A DNA stretch of 64,000 bases from Aptenodytes patagonicus (GCF_965638725.1 NW_027472020.1:248001-312000), one strand, 5' to 3'; counted from the first letter of the stretch, positions 1 to 14,966 are shown. Numbers and translations: made by a program. The notes: generated by a model from the sequence alone, not told the origin.

Positions 1-2781
1 AGTAAGTGAGGAGGAGGTTTTAACATTAACTTCAAAAATTAACGTTAAGCAAAAAATCCCAGACATACCCGTTCACAACTTCTCCTTCTATATATGAAGG
101 AATTTAGGAGTGTTTTGTGTCCGGGCTGCGCTATAATGCCGTGAATATAGTTAAGTTGTATTGAGAACGAATTTAAGCTGGCTTCAGAGGGTATCTAGTT
201 TAGCTTATCGCTGCGTTTCTTGTATATTCCTGCCGTTATAATTTCTCGTCGTTCTGAAAAACGCCAGTTTTTTTCAAAAAGGATTTGTAGAAAACGAAAG
301 CGCGTATCAACGCAGAAAGGCAATAAGGCCAATATTTTGCCAGCGGTGTGTTCCGCATCATTTTTGCTCATCGTTCCCATGTAAATGAATACATTTCAGC
401 CAAGCAGCCCGTGCGTATTTTACAGCCTTGCAGTTAAGCGTAGATATCCACGTAGGACACAAATGTACTTGGACAGACTAGAAAGAAGTGACTGTACACA
501 AAATCTACCCCATCTGGAATACAGTCACAGTTAGAGCCAGGAAAGTGCTTTCAAATGGTTTAGAAAGGTAGGGGCAGCGATCGCCAAAGATTTTGACTAC
601 GCATCCCCAGCAGTAAGAGTTTTTGAGCGCCTCCCCCCAACATACGCATCTTTATTTATAAATTATATACATATCTAGGTATAGAAAACAATTGTGCTAC
701 CTACTGTTATGTGCATCACAAAGCATACACAGAGACAGAAATTTAAAAAGGTGGGTAAAGGTGAAATAGATGCTACGATAAAAATATTTTAACTTTTATT
801 TATTAATAGTAATAAACCATTTTCTTCCCACACCCCAGTGGATTTGTTTTGCGCTCCACTGCACTAGAGGATGGTATTTTCCGCTGCCATTATCAAATCT
901 CCACGTTAGGAGCCCGAGGGAAAAGCAGAGAAAATCTAGTTGGGCAAAAATGGTTTAGTTTTCGTTAAGAGCTGTTAATTGTTTAAAGGTTGCAGCAGAA
1001 CCTTTGAACAGAGGCTGGTGTGGAGTTATTGACTCCGTTTGTGACTCTTTTTTATCGTTGTTCTTAATTTTTATCATTATTCTTCAACACAGAAGCTCGA
1101 CCGTGGAGCAGTTGCTGTGTAAGAAAGTCAGCGATTAGTGGTGCTTGTTATAATGATTGGCATTTCCAGCGTGTCAGCTTTAAACTTTTTGTTTTAAGCC
1201 GTTGAATAGCTGGAATTAAATTAGACGGTGATTATACGGACTATGGGTTTAAAAGAAATGCTTTTTATATGGTAATAAAAAAAAAAAGGTGTGTTGTTTC
1301 ATTAGTTTTCCAGGTGGCCAAAATGTTGTTGTTTTATCCTCAGTGCTCCGATTTCTCATTTCTTTTGACTTTCTCAAGGAATTGGACGTAAACTGCTAAG
1401 GGAGAAAAGGGTTTTTCTGCTATTTGCAGTTGTAAGATTACATAGTAATCGCCCATTGTCCTGCTCTTACAGAAAGCTGGTAAGGAAAAGCGTAATTAGA
1501 GCGGTCTTAAATCGACCGATAATGAAGAACGCAATAAAATAACTGTATAATTACATTATATCTGTATAATTCTATCACAGCGGAGCTGCGTGGGAGCGGC
1601 GCTGGGATCTGACCCAGCAAGTGCCATCTCTGGGCAACTTAAAGGATATTCTCTGCCCGGAGACCTGGTGGAATTGGGCACAACCTAAAGAAGTTGTGAA
1701 TCCGCTATCTGCCTAAACTCAAGTCAGCTGGTCCAAGAAATGCGCCCCGATTCACACTCCTATTTTGCTAGGTCTGGAACGACGAGTTTCGCAATCCATC
1801 GGAAGCATTTTTGCCGCTGTAAAAGGCGATTTAAAAAAGAAAAAAAAGGAGCAAAAGGAGCAAAACGCCTGCAGGACCGGAGCGATAACCAGGGGACGCA
1901 CAGAGATCTTGCCACTGAATTCAGTAGTTTGGGAAACTTCAGGGGATTACAGGAAAACGAGGGAAAAAAGGTCTGAATTATGAAAACCATTGTTTTAATC
2001 CTTTCTTATGCTGCAGAATTCACATCAGGACAAATTTCTTTAATATTCAGCACCTCATTGGTAGCGGAGGAGTCTGCAAGAGATCTGCGAAGGCGGAGGA
2101 ACGAGGAAGATCAAAGCCTCCAACGTTTGGAAAATGAAGAACGATAGAGAGATTCGTTTATTTATTTTTAAATTGAAGAGGAGGGAAAAATGGTAAGCCT
2201 CAAGTGGGCTGAAAAAAGCGTATTCGGACAAGAAACCGCCCAAGGATAAATCGCTAACTTTCTTTTTCCTCTTCCTTCAGAATATTTGAGAGAGAAAGGT
2301 TTTGCGCCGTGGTTAGGCTGAGCCGAATAACGTGAAGTTTACCTGAATTAAAATTTTGGGGGTGACCTCAACCGTCCGGGCGGTGTCAGTATCGCAGAAT
2401 GGTGAAGCGATCCGATCCCCTCGCGCTGCGTCCCACGAGGGCCAAAACCGGGTAAGTCGACGGTTTATGGGCAAATCCTGTCGTTGCCGTTAGTTCCGTG
2501 CTCTTAACCGCTTGGGGGTTCACCTCTTGGCTGTAATATAACTTGTATCTACGATTCTTTGGTTCTGTGAAGGGTCTGTTTGTGGCAGCTGGGGTAAAAT
2601 AAGGATTTTTGCCCAACATGGGACGGCCGAGCGTATCCCGCCGGGGCTGATCGACAAGAGCACGCAGTTTCCATCTGCGCTCTCTGCCGGTTCGAGGAGA
2701 ATGCGCAGGATTACGGGGCTGGGCCAGCGCGGCCGTACGTCGGCTGGACGGTGTGCACGGAGGAAGGAGCCGGCGGCAGCC

Positions 2782-2900
2782 CTGGTCACGGCGAGCGGCA
2801 GGTCACTGGTGCGTCACAGTGGGCGGCAGAGCCAGCGGCGGCCACGTCACCGTGGTGTCACACTGGTTCTGTGACACGGCCGCGCAGGGCTACAAAAGGG
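2782..2900 (+). promoter_or_regulatory. Likely promoter of CCDC81-like copy 1
   Basis: Six GTCAC/GTGAC words lie within about 95 bases (2782-2876), several as GCGTCAC or ACGTCAC, which resemble CRE half-sites. They are followed by a TATA-like TACAAAAGG at 2891-2899, 58 bases before the chosen ATG at 2958. That spacing suits a short 5' UTR. The reading frame is open upstream of 2958 but has no ATG there, and the TATA-like box makes a start further upstream unlikely. Binding by CREB/CREM factors is inference. Confidence 0.45.
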
Positions 2901-2957
2901 GCCGCCGGGACGGTGGGTCCCGCACCCTGGAGGAGCGTCCGTAGGACGAAGGCAGGG

Positions 2958-5832
2958 ATGAGCTCCCACATGGCTGTCGCTGCTGAGGAGCAACCCTTGA
3001 GCGTGAGGCGGATCAAGATGGACTTCTGGGACGGGATGGAGCACGCCTTCATGATGCCCAGCATCACCACCAAAGGTACAGGCATCCACAGCCACCGCGG
3101 GAGTGCTTACAGGACCAACGGTTGTAGCGCTGTGTGGGTGAGACTCGGCACTGCAGCCATCTCAGGGGTGTTTCCATCTGGGGCCGGGGACATCAATGTC
3201 ACTTTACATCTGGCAATGTGCCAGAGCTCAGGGGGTGTTGGAGGGTTGAGAGCTGGCAGACGCAGAGCGCAACCTGGTTTTCCTTTGCCTTCTAGAGCGA
3301 ACCGCCGTCTGGGACGCAGTGGCTGGCTACGTTCAAGAACAGCTCCTGCTGCACAAGGTGGGGCGACACCCGCATCCTCTTAGTCCACCCAGGGGAGTGG
3401 GGAGTCCCCACGGGCCTGGGGCATGGCCTGCAGTTACTTTTCCCTCCTCAGAAAGCAGGAAACTCACCCCAAAAGTCCCCGCTGGGGGACAAGCAGGGCT
3501 CGTGCAAGGGTGGTATCACCTCCGGCAGGTGGTATTGTACCGCGGGGCTGATCCCGGTCGCTGGAGACCCCTGGATGCCCTCGGGCTGCTTCTGCCCTGA
3601 CTCCAGCACTGCTTTTTCGGGGCAGGGGAAAGGGAAGGAGAGGGCTCAGCAGCTCCTCCTTAAAGCTCTCCCCACTGCCCTGGCTCGCGTCTCTGAACAG
3701 CAGGAGCGGGCAGGGTCTGGTCCAAAGCACCGTCCCTGGACAGGGCCACTCCCAGCTCTTCCCTCCAGCCAGTCCCTCACTCTGCAGCCCTTGCCTTCTC
3801 TCCTGCTCCAGGGAGTCCGAATTCCAACCCTCGGCTCCTTCGACGCCGTCCCCCAGTGGATCCAGGCTGGGAACGAGGCCGTGATTATCCAGAGGCCTGT
3901 CTTTCGCCTGGCCAGGAATCTGGCGGTTGTCCACAGCCTGATGGATGACAAGGACTACCTGCCCGGTAAGACGTCGGATTAAACCCTGGCTGGCTGCAGG
4001 GTCGTTTCATCCCTGCCCTGGGTCTGAGATGCTCTGCTAAAGCAACTCTCTCTCTGCAGAGCAGGCCCAAAAATGTTTTTTTGCCCTTCCAAAGTCTGCC
4101 CGTCAGCAGGTGATTGCGGCGAGCGAGTGCTGGTGGTGCTCTGGGTCACGTTGGCGTCTTCTCCTTGTTGCCAGGTTTGAAACGGAGCTTGTGGCCGAGC
4201 CGCTGCCCAGGCCTCTTCTCAAGACCTCGAGGCGAGTCCCCGGCGGGGACAAGCAGATGAGAAGGGAGGGTTTGCCACATCTCGGGCAAGGCACGAAAGG
4301 TAAAGCAGCTCCCGGCTCCTTTCCACGGCACGGGCAACCAAGTTCTGTCGTCGGGTGGGGAAAAGCACCGGCGTTGCGGGTCAAAAGGCTCCGACTTGGG
4401 CCAAAGCTTCATGCCAGCTCGGCCCAGCCTTTTCTCCCGACGACTCGTCGGCTTCACCGAAACGGAGCCCTGGGGTGGGACGTGCCCAAGGGTACGGTGG
4501 GAGGATGGTGATCCAAGGCCCTCTCCTCCCCCCTCAGAAGTGACCCCACCAAAAGTGTCCCTGTCACCTCCCCGGCATCACCCAGCCCCCTCAGTCCCAA
4601 CCCGGGCGCTGATGAGGCGATTGCAAAAGCACGTTGGAAGTGGGGAACCGGGGCAAGCGCCGGTGCTGGGGAGGGTGCCGGGCCTCTGGAGACAGCGGAT
4701 GGGAGGGGGAGCAGAACGGCCCTCTCGGATGCTTTGGAAAGAGGCCTGAGCAGCGCTGCCTGTCACCGGGGCCGGCAGCGTCCCGGCGACGCTCTTCTGA
4801 CGAGGTCTCTCCTTCCTGTTTCCAGTGGGATTCCCTGGTTTTCCCTTTCCAGCTAGTCCAAGCTCGAGAAATGATGAGATACCACCGTTCTGGGAAATCA
4901 GGGGGAAGAGGAGGAGGAGAAGCTCTCGGGTCAGGTGAGGCTCAGGGCTGGCGTCTGCACGGGCTCCTTTTGCCCAGAGAGGCGGTCACTGCCCCATCCC
5001 GGGAAACGTTCAAGGTCAGGTTGGAGGGGGCCTCTGAGCGACCTGATCTAGTCGAAGACGGCCCTGCTCCTCGCAGGGAGGCTTGGACTAGACGACCTTC
5101 AGAAGCCCCTTCCAACCCAAAGCCTTCTGTGATTCTGTGATTTCCTGACCCGGCAAGAGCCCGTTGCCCAGCCCCAAACACTCGCCGCCCATCGCTGCCC
5201 AACAGTGGTGACGGCAGCGCCCGGAGGGGCGGGATGGGGCTGCCGGGAGCCCCCTGTTTCACAGGGCTGCTTCCTCTCGGACCCTTCAGGAGAGCCCCAG
5301 CGTGGCCTCCTGAGCTGTGCACGGGGACAGCCGTGCGGCAGCCGAGGGTCCTGGCTCAGGGGGTTTCCTCAGCCGAGCCGCCGGCGGCTGCACAAAGAGG
5401 CGCGTGGCTCGCGAGGGCGGGATGTGGCGACAAACCCATCGACCTCCTCAGGTTAGACCTCTCCCATTGTGTCCTTCCAGGCAGCGGCGGGTCATCCCAG
5501 GCGGTTCCCCTGGAAAAAAGCAGCCTGCGACCAGCCAACCCAAGGGCAAACCCGCGCCCACCGGCCAAGCACCAAGGCAGAGCCGAGCGCAGGCAGCAGA
5601 ACTTCAGAGCTACGGAGGAGGAGGAGGAGGACTAGTGGAGAAAATCCTCGCTGAAATCGCCACGACGCAGACGGCGAAAGCCAAGCCCTCCCACGCTCGG
5701 GAAGCGGCGACCTTCGTAACACCCGTAATCGCCGTCTTATCGGTAACGAGCTCTGAGGCCAGCCTGCGCGAGGAGCCCGCCTACGAGGTTCTCAGGCAGC
5801 CGCTGCCAAGACCAAGATGGAGAAAACTGTGA
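2958..5832 (+). pseudogene. CCDC81-like gene, copy 1, missing exons 4-5
   Basis: This is the 5' part of a coiled-coil-domain-containing-81-like gene. CCDC81 proteins are eukaryotic centrosome/cilium-linked proteins with two bacterial-HU-like domains near the N terminus. Exon 1 is 2958-3075 (start MSSHMAVAAEEQPL), exon 2 is 3296-3357 (contains VWDAVAGYVQEQLLLHK) and exon 3 is 3812-3965 (contains VRIPTLGSFDAVPQW and VFRLARNLAVVH). All have AG/GT borders and phases 1, 0, 1. The next recognisable exon is the counterpart of exon 6 (4175-4299). Exons 4 and 5, present in copy 2, are absent. Together they are 343 nt, not a multiple of three, so splicing exon 3 to exon 6 shifts frame and removes the second HU-like domain. 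Candidate 3' exons (from 4538; 4826-4934; 5373-5451; last exon from 5481, frame open to 5832) remain. A truncated product from exons 1-3 is possible, but a pseudogene is more likely. Confidence 0.8.
4983..5142 (+). mobile_element. CR1 LINE 3' tail fragment
   Basis: The end of a CR1 retrotransposon, with the typical line about losing or winning clusters of lysine-free 3' UTR words: GACCTGATCTAGTCGAAGA, CTTGGACTAGACGACCTTC and CCTTCCAACCCAAAGCCTTC, then the terminal ATTCTGTGATT repeat. It lies in an intron near the 3' end of the CCDC81-like gene and is shared with copy 2, so it predates the duplication. Confidence 0.85.
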
Positions 5833-6046
5833 ACTTCAGTCCTGAGAGCTTCTGGCCGGTGCTGGAATAACCTCAGAAGTCTGTATTCTGGACGCGGAGC
5901 GCTGAGGCCCGCACGCTCGAGGCACCCCTCGACGAACACCTCTGTTTTGGTGCAAGCGGCTCGAGGCGATGCCTTGCGCTGAAGACGAGCTCAGCGCTCC
6001 CTCGGCTGGAGAGGCCCCACCTGGAGGGATCGGGGAAAAAGAGATG

Positions 6047-6052
6047 AATAAA
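6047..6052 (+). promoter_or_regulatory. Candidate poly(A) signal, CCDC81-like copy 1
   Basis: AATAAA lies about 215 bases after the last open stop of the candidate terminal exon (5832), in the same orientation. It is conserved in copy 2 at 22353-22358. Confidence 0.5.
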
Positions 6053-7018
6053 AACACAGAGAAGTTGCAAAAGGGCCTTGACTTTTTTTGAATTGTTTGC
6101 AACCGGAACGGGGGAGAAGGGTTTTTTACGGTTGGCTCTGAGATCAGCCGAGCACGGCCCTGGAAGCGGGGCCATCTGAGGGACCTTCCCTCGGGACCTC
6201 TTCCATCCAAAGGACCTTCTCCATGGCCGCTATGGAAAGGAAGGTGGTTTTGGGGGCAAGAGAGGGCAACCAGGCACTTGGAGCAATGTTGTGAAGAACT
6301 GAAGATCCCTGGAGGGGAAAGGAGAGGATGCAAGTGCAGCTGGGGAGGCATGGAGGGCACGTACGTGCAGGGGCAGCGGAGGCCACCTAAGCTTACGCCC
6401 AGGGCCATAAGGGACCGGGGAAGGAAAGAGAGCAAGGCTGAGCCCAGCTCCGCTGGCCTGGACTTTCTATTTCCACCTGGGGTAGAGCCAGGGCTCTCTA
6501 CTATCCTATTTATCTCCCAGATGACCCAATTTATATCCAGTTTCTACCTCTACTTATGAAATCCTCCAGGTAGGTGCCCTGTTTGGCCATCCCGTGGGCC
6601 ACCCACGCTGACAGAAGGTCCACCTCCAGTCCCAGCACGGTGGCACTCGCGTCCCCTGCTGTTTCCTGGCATTTTCCTCCTTGCCCAAATCCATCCTATG
6701 CAACCCAGGAACCAAACCGTCCTTACGGGAAGCTTCTGCTTAGGACCCCCTCCAGCATCGGGGGGGAAGGGGCCACCCTGATGCCGCCCTAAAGATGCAG
6801 TCCCTGACCTTGAGCAAAGGTTGTTCCTGAGGACACTGGCGCGAGCGAGTGATGAGGGTCTGCAAAGCTGAATTTCACTTTGCAGGGGCAGATCTTTCTG
6901 CACCGGTTTGCAAGCGATCCGAGGGTGCCGGGCTGGGAATTGGAAGACCTTGTTGAAGGGCCAAAATGGAGAGACCTACCCAGAACCAGGAGCTCAGTGT
7001 GGGGGTGAGATGTGTCTC

Positions 7019-7060
7019 TAGGGTGTGTGTGTATATATATATATATATACACACACCCTA
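7019..7060. repeat. Near-perfect (TG)n(TA)n(CA)n palindrome at duplication edge
   Basis: Starting directly after the last base shared with copy 2 (7018), the sequence runs GGG, four to five TG, then TA repeats, then CA repeats and CCC. The two arms are reverse complements apart from one TG unit, so the tract of about 38 bases can form a hairpin or cruciform with an all-TA centre. Confidence 0.9.
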
Positions 7061-7068
7061 CATGTAGG

Positions 7069-7660
7069 GTTCAAATCCTTACTACAGGACACAAAACCTA
7101 ATTTCCCGGTCCAAAGCCTCATTTTTAGGCTACAAAGCCACAACTGGCTGTGCAAAGCCTCATTTATACAATCCCAACTCTTATTTTCAAAGTCCCAAGT
7201 CCTCGGTTTTAGATCCAGACTCTCATATTAAGTTACCAAAGTCTCATTTATGTGGTCCAAAGCCCCATCTTGAAGGCCCAAACCCTCATTTTGAGGGGCC
7301 AAATACTGATTTGTAGGGTCTAAACCCTCTTTCTGGGGAACAAAGGCTCGGGTTTAGGGACCAAAGCTTTAGTTGGAGGCTCCAGCGCCTCATTTGTAAG
7401 ACCCAGGTCTTTGTTTTTAGAGTCCAAAATCTCATTTGATTGTCCAAATCCTTGTTTTTTGTTTCTGACGCCAAATTCTGAGGGTCCAAAGTCTCATTTT
7501 TAGGGCCCAAGGCCTCCTTTTTAGGGTTCTGCGCCTCTTTTCTTTTAGAGTCCAATTCTCAATTTTTAGGGCCCAAAGCCTCATATTTCATTTGAAGCCA
7601 CAATTTTCACTTTTAGCGCCCAAAGCCTCATTTTCAGGATCCCTCCCCTCATTTTAAGGG
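7069..7660. repeat. Degenerate ~21-bp minisatellite, first array
   Basis: About 600 bases are made of diverged copies of GGGYCCAAAGCCTCATTTTT, roughly 27 units of 20-24 bases. Clear units are at about 7110, 7255, 7280, 7480, 7500, 7570 and 7625. Both strands carry open frames that simply reflect the repeat. The same consensus forms two arrays right of copy 2. Confidence 0.85.
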
Positions 7661-7884
7661 TCTCAGTGTCACTGGTGGCATCATCCAGGGCTGCCCTTTA
7701 TCCTTCTCGGACAGCTCTAAGCTTCCACAAAGCACAGCCCTTCTTTCCAGGGCCGGGCTGCCCTTTCGTTCGTTTTACTTCAGCACAAACACTACCAGAG
7801 TCTGCGGCCACGCTCCAGTACCTCATCGCACCTCAGCCCCTGCTGTGAACTAACATGGACAGTCACACCGTTGACGCGCTCTCC

Positions 7885-7965
7885 TGCCCTTCTCTGGACG
7901 CGCTCCAGCACCTCGACGTCCTTCTTGTAGCGAGGGGCCCAAAACTGAAGACAGCCTCGGAGGGC
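7885..7965 (-). mobile_element. Short CR1 fragment
   Basis: On the reverse strand it matches the late ORF2 stretch of the long CR1 at about 62125-62180 (words GGGCCCCTCGCTACAAGAAG and GAGGTGCTGGAGCGCGTCC). It lies at the edge of the CpG island. The preceding 7661-7884 shows nothing I recognise. Confidence 0.7.
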
Positions 7966-7969
7966 GGGC

Positions 7970-8560
7970 CCTCAGCGCCTGACAGCGCAGGCTGCGGCAG
8001 GGGCTGGGCCGGGCCGCCGCCATGACAACCGCCCCCTCCCCCTGGAACGCTCCCCCACTTCAGCCCAGAGCCTTCCCCGGCCGGCACGGCGACAGCCAAT
8101 CGGCTGCCGCCGCGGGAAGCGCCGCCAATCGGAGCCGGGCGTGCCCTGCCCAATCCCAGCGCCGCTCTCGGGAGGCCGGCAGAGAGGCGGGAAAGCCCTG
8201 AGGGGAGGGACCCGCCCCCGGCTGCGGCCCGTGCGGCCCCCGCGGCTTCTGCCGGGCCCCTCCGCGTCCCCGGGGCAGCCGGGGGGAGGAAGGCCCTGGC
8301 GCTTCCCGGCCGGTGTCACCCCAAGGAGCGCGGGACCTCCCGCCACGCGGAGCAGCGAGGGAGGCGCCCGGTGCCCTCACGATGTCTGCGGCGGGGGGAG
8401 GTGAGGAAGCAAAGCGCGTCCGGGCTCGGCGCCCTCGGCTCAGCCTCAGGCCGCGACGGGAGCCGAGGGGCTCTTCCGCTGCTGGGAGCCGCCCGAGGCA
8501 GCTGCCAGGTACCTGCCTGAGCTAGTTCGCCCGTTTGGGGCGGGAGGTGTCTGCTCTGGG
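7970..8560 (+). promoter_or_regulatory. CpG island with possible first exon
   Basis: A dense CpG segment contains three CCAAT words (about 8094, 8124 and 8149), two of them as GCCAATCGG, and several GGGCGGG-type boxes. An ATG at 8382 opens a 19-nt phase-1 exon (MSAAGG) ending at 8400 in a GTGAGG donor. This has the look of a TATA-less promoter and first coding exon on the + strand, but I find no following exon with a known product, so the gene is unidentified. It could instead be an orphan island captured between the two duplicated units. Confidence 0.4.
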
Positions 8561-9549
8561 ACCCGCCTGGGACTCCCCCCAGGTACGGGGCGGCTTTGGC
8601 GGCCCTCATCTGAAAGGCGCACGTGTCCGGGGTGGCAGCCCGGGAGCCCTGCCCTGTCGAGACCCCAGGTAGCGTGCCTCCTCCAGGAGGAAGCTCCAAC
8701 TGCATGCAGCCACCTGGGACTCCGGCTGGGCGGAAAGCGAAGGTGGTTTGCATCTGGTGGAAGGACCCCCCCGGGCCAGGCGGCTGTCTGGGACCGCTGC
8801 GAGGTAGCAGCAGCGCAGGTCGGTTTGCCTCATCCGGGAAGGAGCTGACATCCCGCCTGTGCACCGGGAGGGAGCTCGTCCGCGGTGGTTCCTCCGGTGG
8901 TTTTGTGTCCTCGTGGGCGAAGCGCTCAGCCTCCGCGGCCGCAAAGTATTTCTAGTGGTGCCCGGCCTGGTTTCTCTGCGCAGAGACCTACCCCCGGTGC
9001 AGAGTCGCTGCCCAGTTGTCGTTGCCTCCACTGGCAGGCTGTGATTGTGGAAGCTCTGATGGCAGGTCGCTGACTGGGGGGCTGCAGGGCCCGCTGCCCA
9101 AGTTGGTTTTCGGTGGCGTATAGTTAGCTCCGTTTCAGAGGGACTCTGCGCAAAGGGGGACCCAAGTAGATTTGCGTCTGCGTGCGAGTCGCCTCGCTCC
9201 TGGGAAGCAGCTGAGGATTTCTCCCTGGTAGATCCCCAGTGCGGCTGTCCCCCCGGAGTGAAAATCTCATCCCAGGTGACAGCCCACTTGACTTGCCAGG
9301 CAGTTGCTGGAGCTATTTTAAAATTTACACAGAAACTGCGTTCCCAGGTAGCAGCCTGGGACTCCTAGAAGGTACCTACCTGAAAAGTTTCTCTCCTGTT
9401 GCAAGAAGGACCATGGTTAGTAGTGGCTCAGGCTTCCTGCCAGGACTCGCATTGTCTTTTTGGCCACCTCAGGAGGGAGTAGAACTCTTGGGTTCTAGAT
9501 TCCTCCAAGGTAGCTACCGGTGGAGTTTTGTGTATGCTGCAGTCAGGCC
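8561..9549. other. GC-rich stretch with recurring words, no gene seen
   Basis: The words CTGGGACTCC (about 8566, 8712, 9355), CCAGGTAGC and AGGTACCTGCCTG or AGGTACCTACCTG recur at irregular spacing, as in a heavily decayed tandem repeat. Several frames are open here because stop codons are rare in such composition. I see no domain. Confidence 0.4.
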
Positions 9550-10885
9550 CATAGAATCACCGAATGGTTTGGGTTGGAAGGGACCTCTAAAGGTCGTCTA
9601 GTCCAACCCCCCTGCCGCGGGCAGGGACATCTTCAACTAGATCAGGTCGCTCAGAGCCCCGTCCAACCTGACCTGGAATGTTTCCAGGGATGGGGCATCC
9701 ACCACCTCTCTGGGCAACCTGTGCCGGTGTTTCACCACCCTCAGCGTAAAAAATGTCTTCCTTCTCTCTAGTCTGTATCTCCCCCCCTTTAGTTTCAAGC
9801 CGTTCCCCCTTGTCCTGTCGCAACAGGCCCTGCTGAAAAGTTTGCCGCCATCTTTTTCATAAGCCCCCTTGAAGTACTGACAGGCTGCAATAAGGTTTCC
9901 CCGAAGCCTTCTCTTCTCTAGGCTGAACGATGCTGGCTGTCTCGAATCACCTCCCTGCCCTCCATGTGCCTTAGCATAGCTTCCAGGAGGATCTGTTCCA
10001 TGATCTTCCCAGGCACAGAGGTGAGGCTGACTGGCCTGTAGTTCCCCGGGCCTTCCTTTTTCCCCTTCTTAAAAATGGGGGTGATGTTTCCCGTTATCCA
10101 GTCAGCGGGAACTTCCCCGGACTGCCCCGACTTCTCAAATACGATGGATAGTGGCTTAGCAACTTCATCCGCCAGTTCCTTCAGGACCCGCAGATGGATC
10201 TCATCGGGTCCCATGGACTTGTGCACCTTCAGGTCCTTAGATGGTCTCGAACCTGATGTTCTCCCACAGTGGGCAGCTCTTCATTCTCCCAGTCCCTGCC
10301 TTTGCCTTCTGTGGCTTGGGCGGTGAGGCTCGAGCACTTGCCGGTGGAGACCGAGGCAAAAAAGTCATTGAGTACCTCCGCCTTCTCCGTATCCTGGGTA
10401 ACCAGGTCTCCCGTTTCCTTCCGGAGAGGGCCCACATTTTCCCTCGTCTTCCTTCTGTCCCTGACATATCTATAGAACCTTTTCTTGTGGCCCTTGCCGT
10501 CCCCGGCCAGATTTAATTCTCTCAGGGCTTTAGCTTTCCTAACCTGGTCCCTGGCTGCTTGGACAATTTTGCCGTATTCCTCCCAGGCTCCCTGTCCTTG
10601 CTTCCACCCTCTGCAGGCTTCCTTTTTGTGTTTGAGTTTGTCCAGGAGCTCCTTGTTCATCCACGCAGGCCTCCTGGCGTTTTTGCCTGGCTTCCTCTTT
10701 GCTGGGATGCATTGCTCCTGAGCTTGAAGGAGGCGATCCTTGAATATCGCCCAGCTTTCTTGGGCCCCTCTTCCCTCCAGGGCTTTGTCCCATGGCACTC
10801 TACCAAGCAGATCCCTGAAGAGGCCAAAGTCTGCTCTGCTGAAGTCCCGGGTAGTGAGCTTGCTGTGCGCCCTCTATGCCATTTT
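9550..10885 (-). mobile_element. CR1 LINE, 5'-truncated and internally deleted
   Basis: Reading the reverse strand from about 10885, it carries the linker and early reverse transcriptase of CR1 ORF2 ([18 protein letters not shown], then [19 protein letters not shown] and [18 protein letters not shown]). The frame changes near 10228. At about 9930 it jumps directly to the end of ORF2 and the 3' UTR, so the palm with the catalytic FADD box is deleted. It ends with the typical AGAATCACCGAATGGTTTGG tail sequence near 9550. It cannot move by itself. Confidence 0.92.
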
Positions 10886-11528
10886 TACGTAAACGCACCA
10901 CATCTGCAAGAAGAAAATCATTATTTTTCATGTGGTCCAATTCTACTTAAACATACCAACTCTACAAGACTAAAATAGTTAGTATTTTTTTACACGCATT
11001 TCCCAGCAAATCAGAAAAGGGACCAGTGGAATGAGATTCCCGAGTGTCTGAAATTCCTGTACTTTGCCCGCTTCCATAGAATACTGTCTTTCTTTTCAGA
11101 ATAAATGAAAAGAACTGTCTAAATGCAGGAGACTGTACTATAGGGAGCTGTAAAACGAGAGAACTGGAAAAATGGCAATAAGGGAAACAGCATGTTTCTC
11201 CTCGTGAGAGCTTTAGGTCGAGCGGAGCAGAGCTATTTGTCCTCCCTTAAAGAACAGAGAACTAAATAAAGGTACTCTAAATTAGAGGAGAGCAAGGAAC
11301 TTGCAAGGCTCCACCCAGATCTCCTCAGCTATGCTTCGCTATGTCGATTTTGAGGCATGTTTGACAGTTACTGCCACTACATTACACGGTCTTAGGGGCA
11401 ATAAGATGAAAGAAAAGATGCTGAAGGTGAGGTCCGTTGTAAATATGAGCAAATTCTGTTTTATTCCCCGTCTCTTCCAAACAAAACAATCCCATCTGAA
11501 TAACAAAAGACTCTTCTCTCTTGTTTAG
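10886..11528. other. No gene or repeat recognised
   Basis: This is sequence of ordinary composition between the CR1 and the first GH31 exon. I searched it for the exon that should precede 11529 in a maltase-glucoamylase gene and did not find it. Confidence 0.4.

Positions 11529-14966
<3,438 letters not shown>

Larger units (their letters stand above)
1..7018 (+). repeat. Segmental duplication, copy 1 (truncated)
   Basis: Bases 1-7018 match 15349-23325 almost base for base. In the first 500 bases I count two mismatches. The unit holds a roughly 2.7-kb non-coding upstream segment in which I see no gene, a CCDC81-like gene, and about 1 kb of 3' flank. The homology stops after the shared GTCTC at 7018. 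The left edge cannot be placed, because homology is already present at base 1 of the window. Copy 1 is shorter mainly because about 965 bp, equivalent to roughly 19.43-20.39 kb of copy 2, is missing near 4075-4082. A 6-base insertion distinguishes the GAG run of copy 2. Confidence 0.97.

Noticed and set aside
2751-2957. In-frame upstream extension of CCDC81-like exon 1
   Set aside because: No ATG in the extension, and the TATA-like box lies inside it. The same frame is open only because the region is GC-rich.
7286-7555. Reverse-strand lysine-rich frame of 89 codons
   Set aside because: Periodic product of the minisatellite unit.
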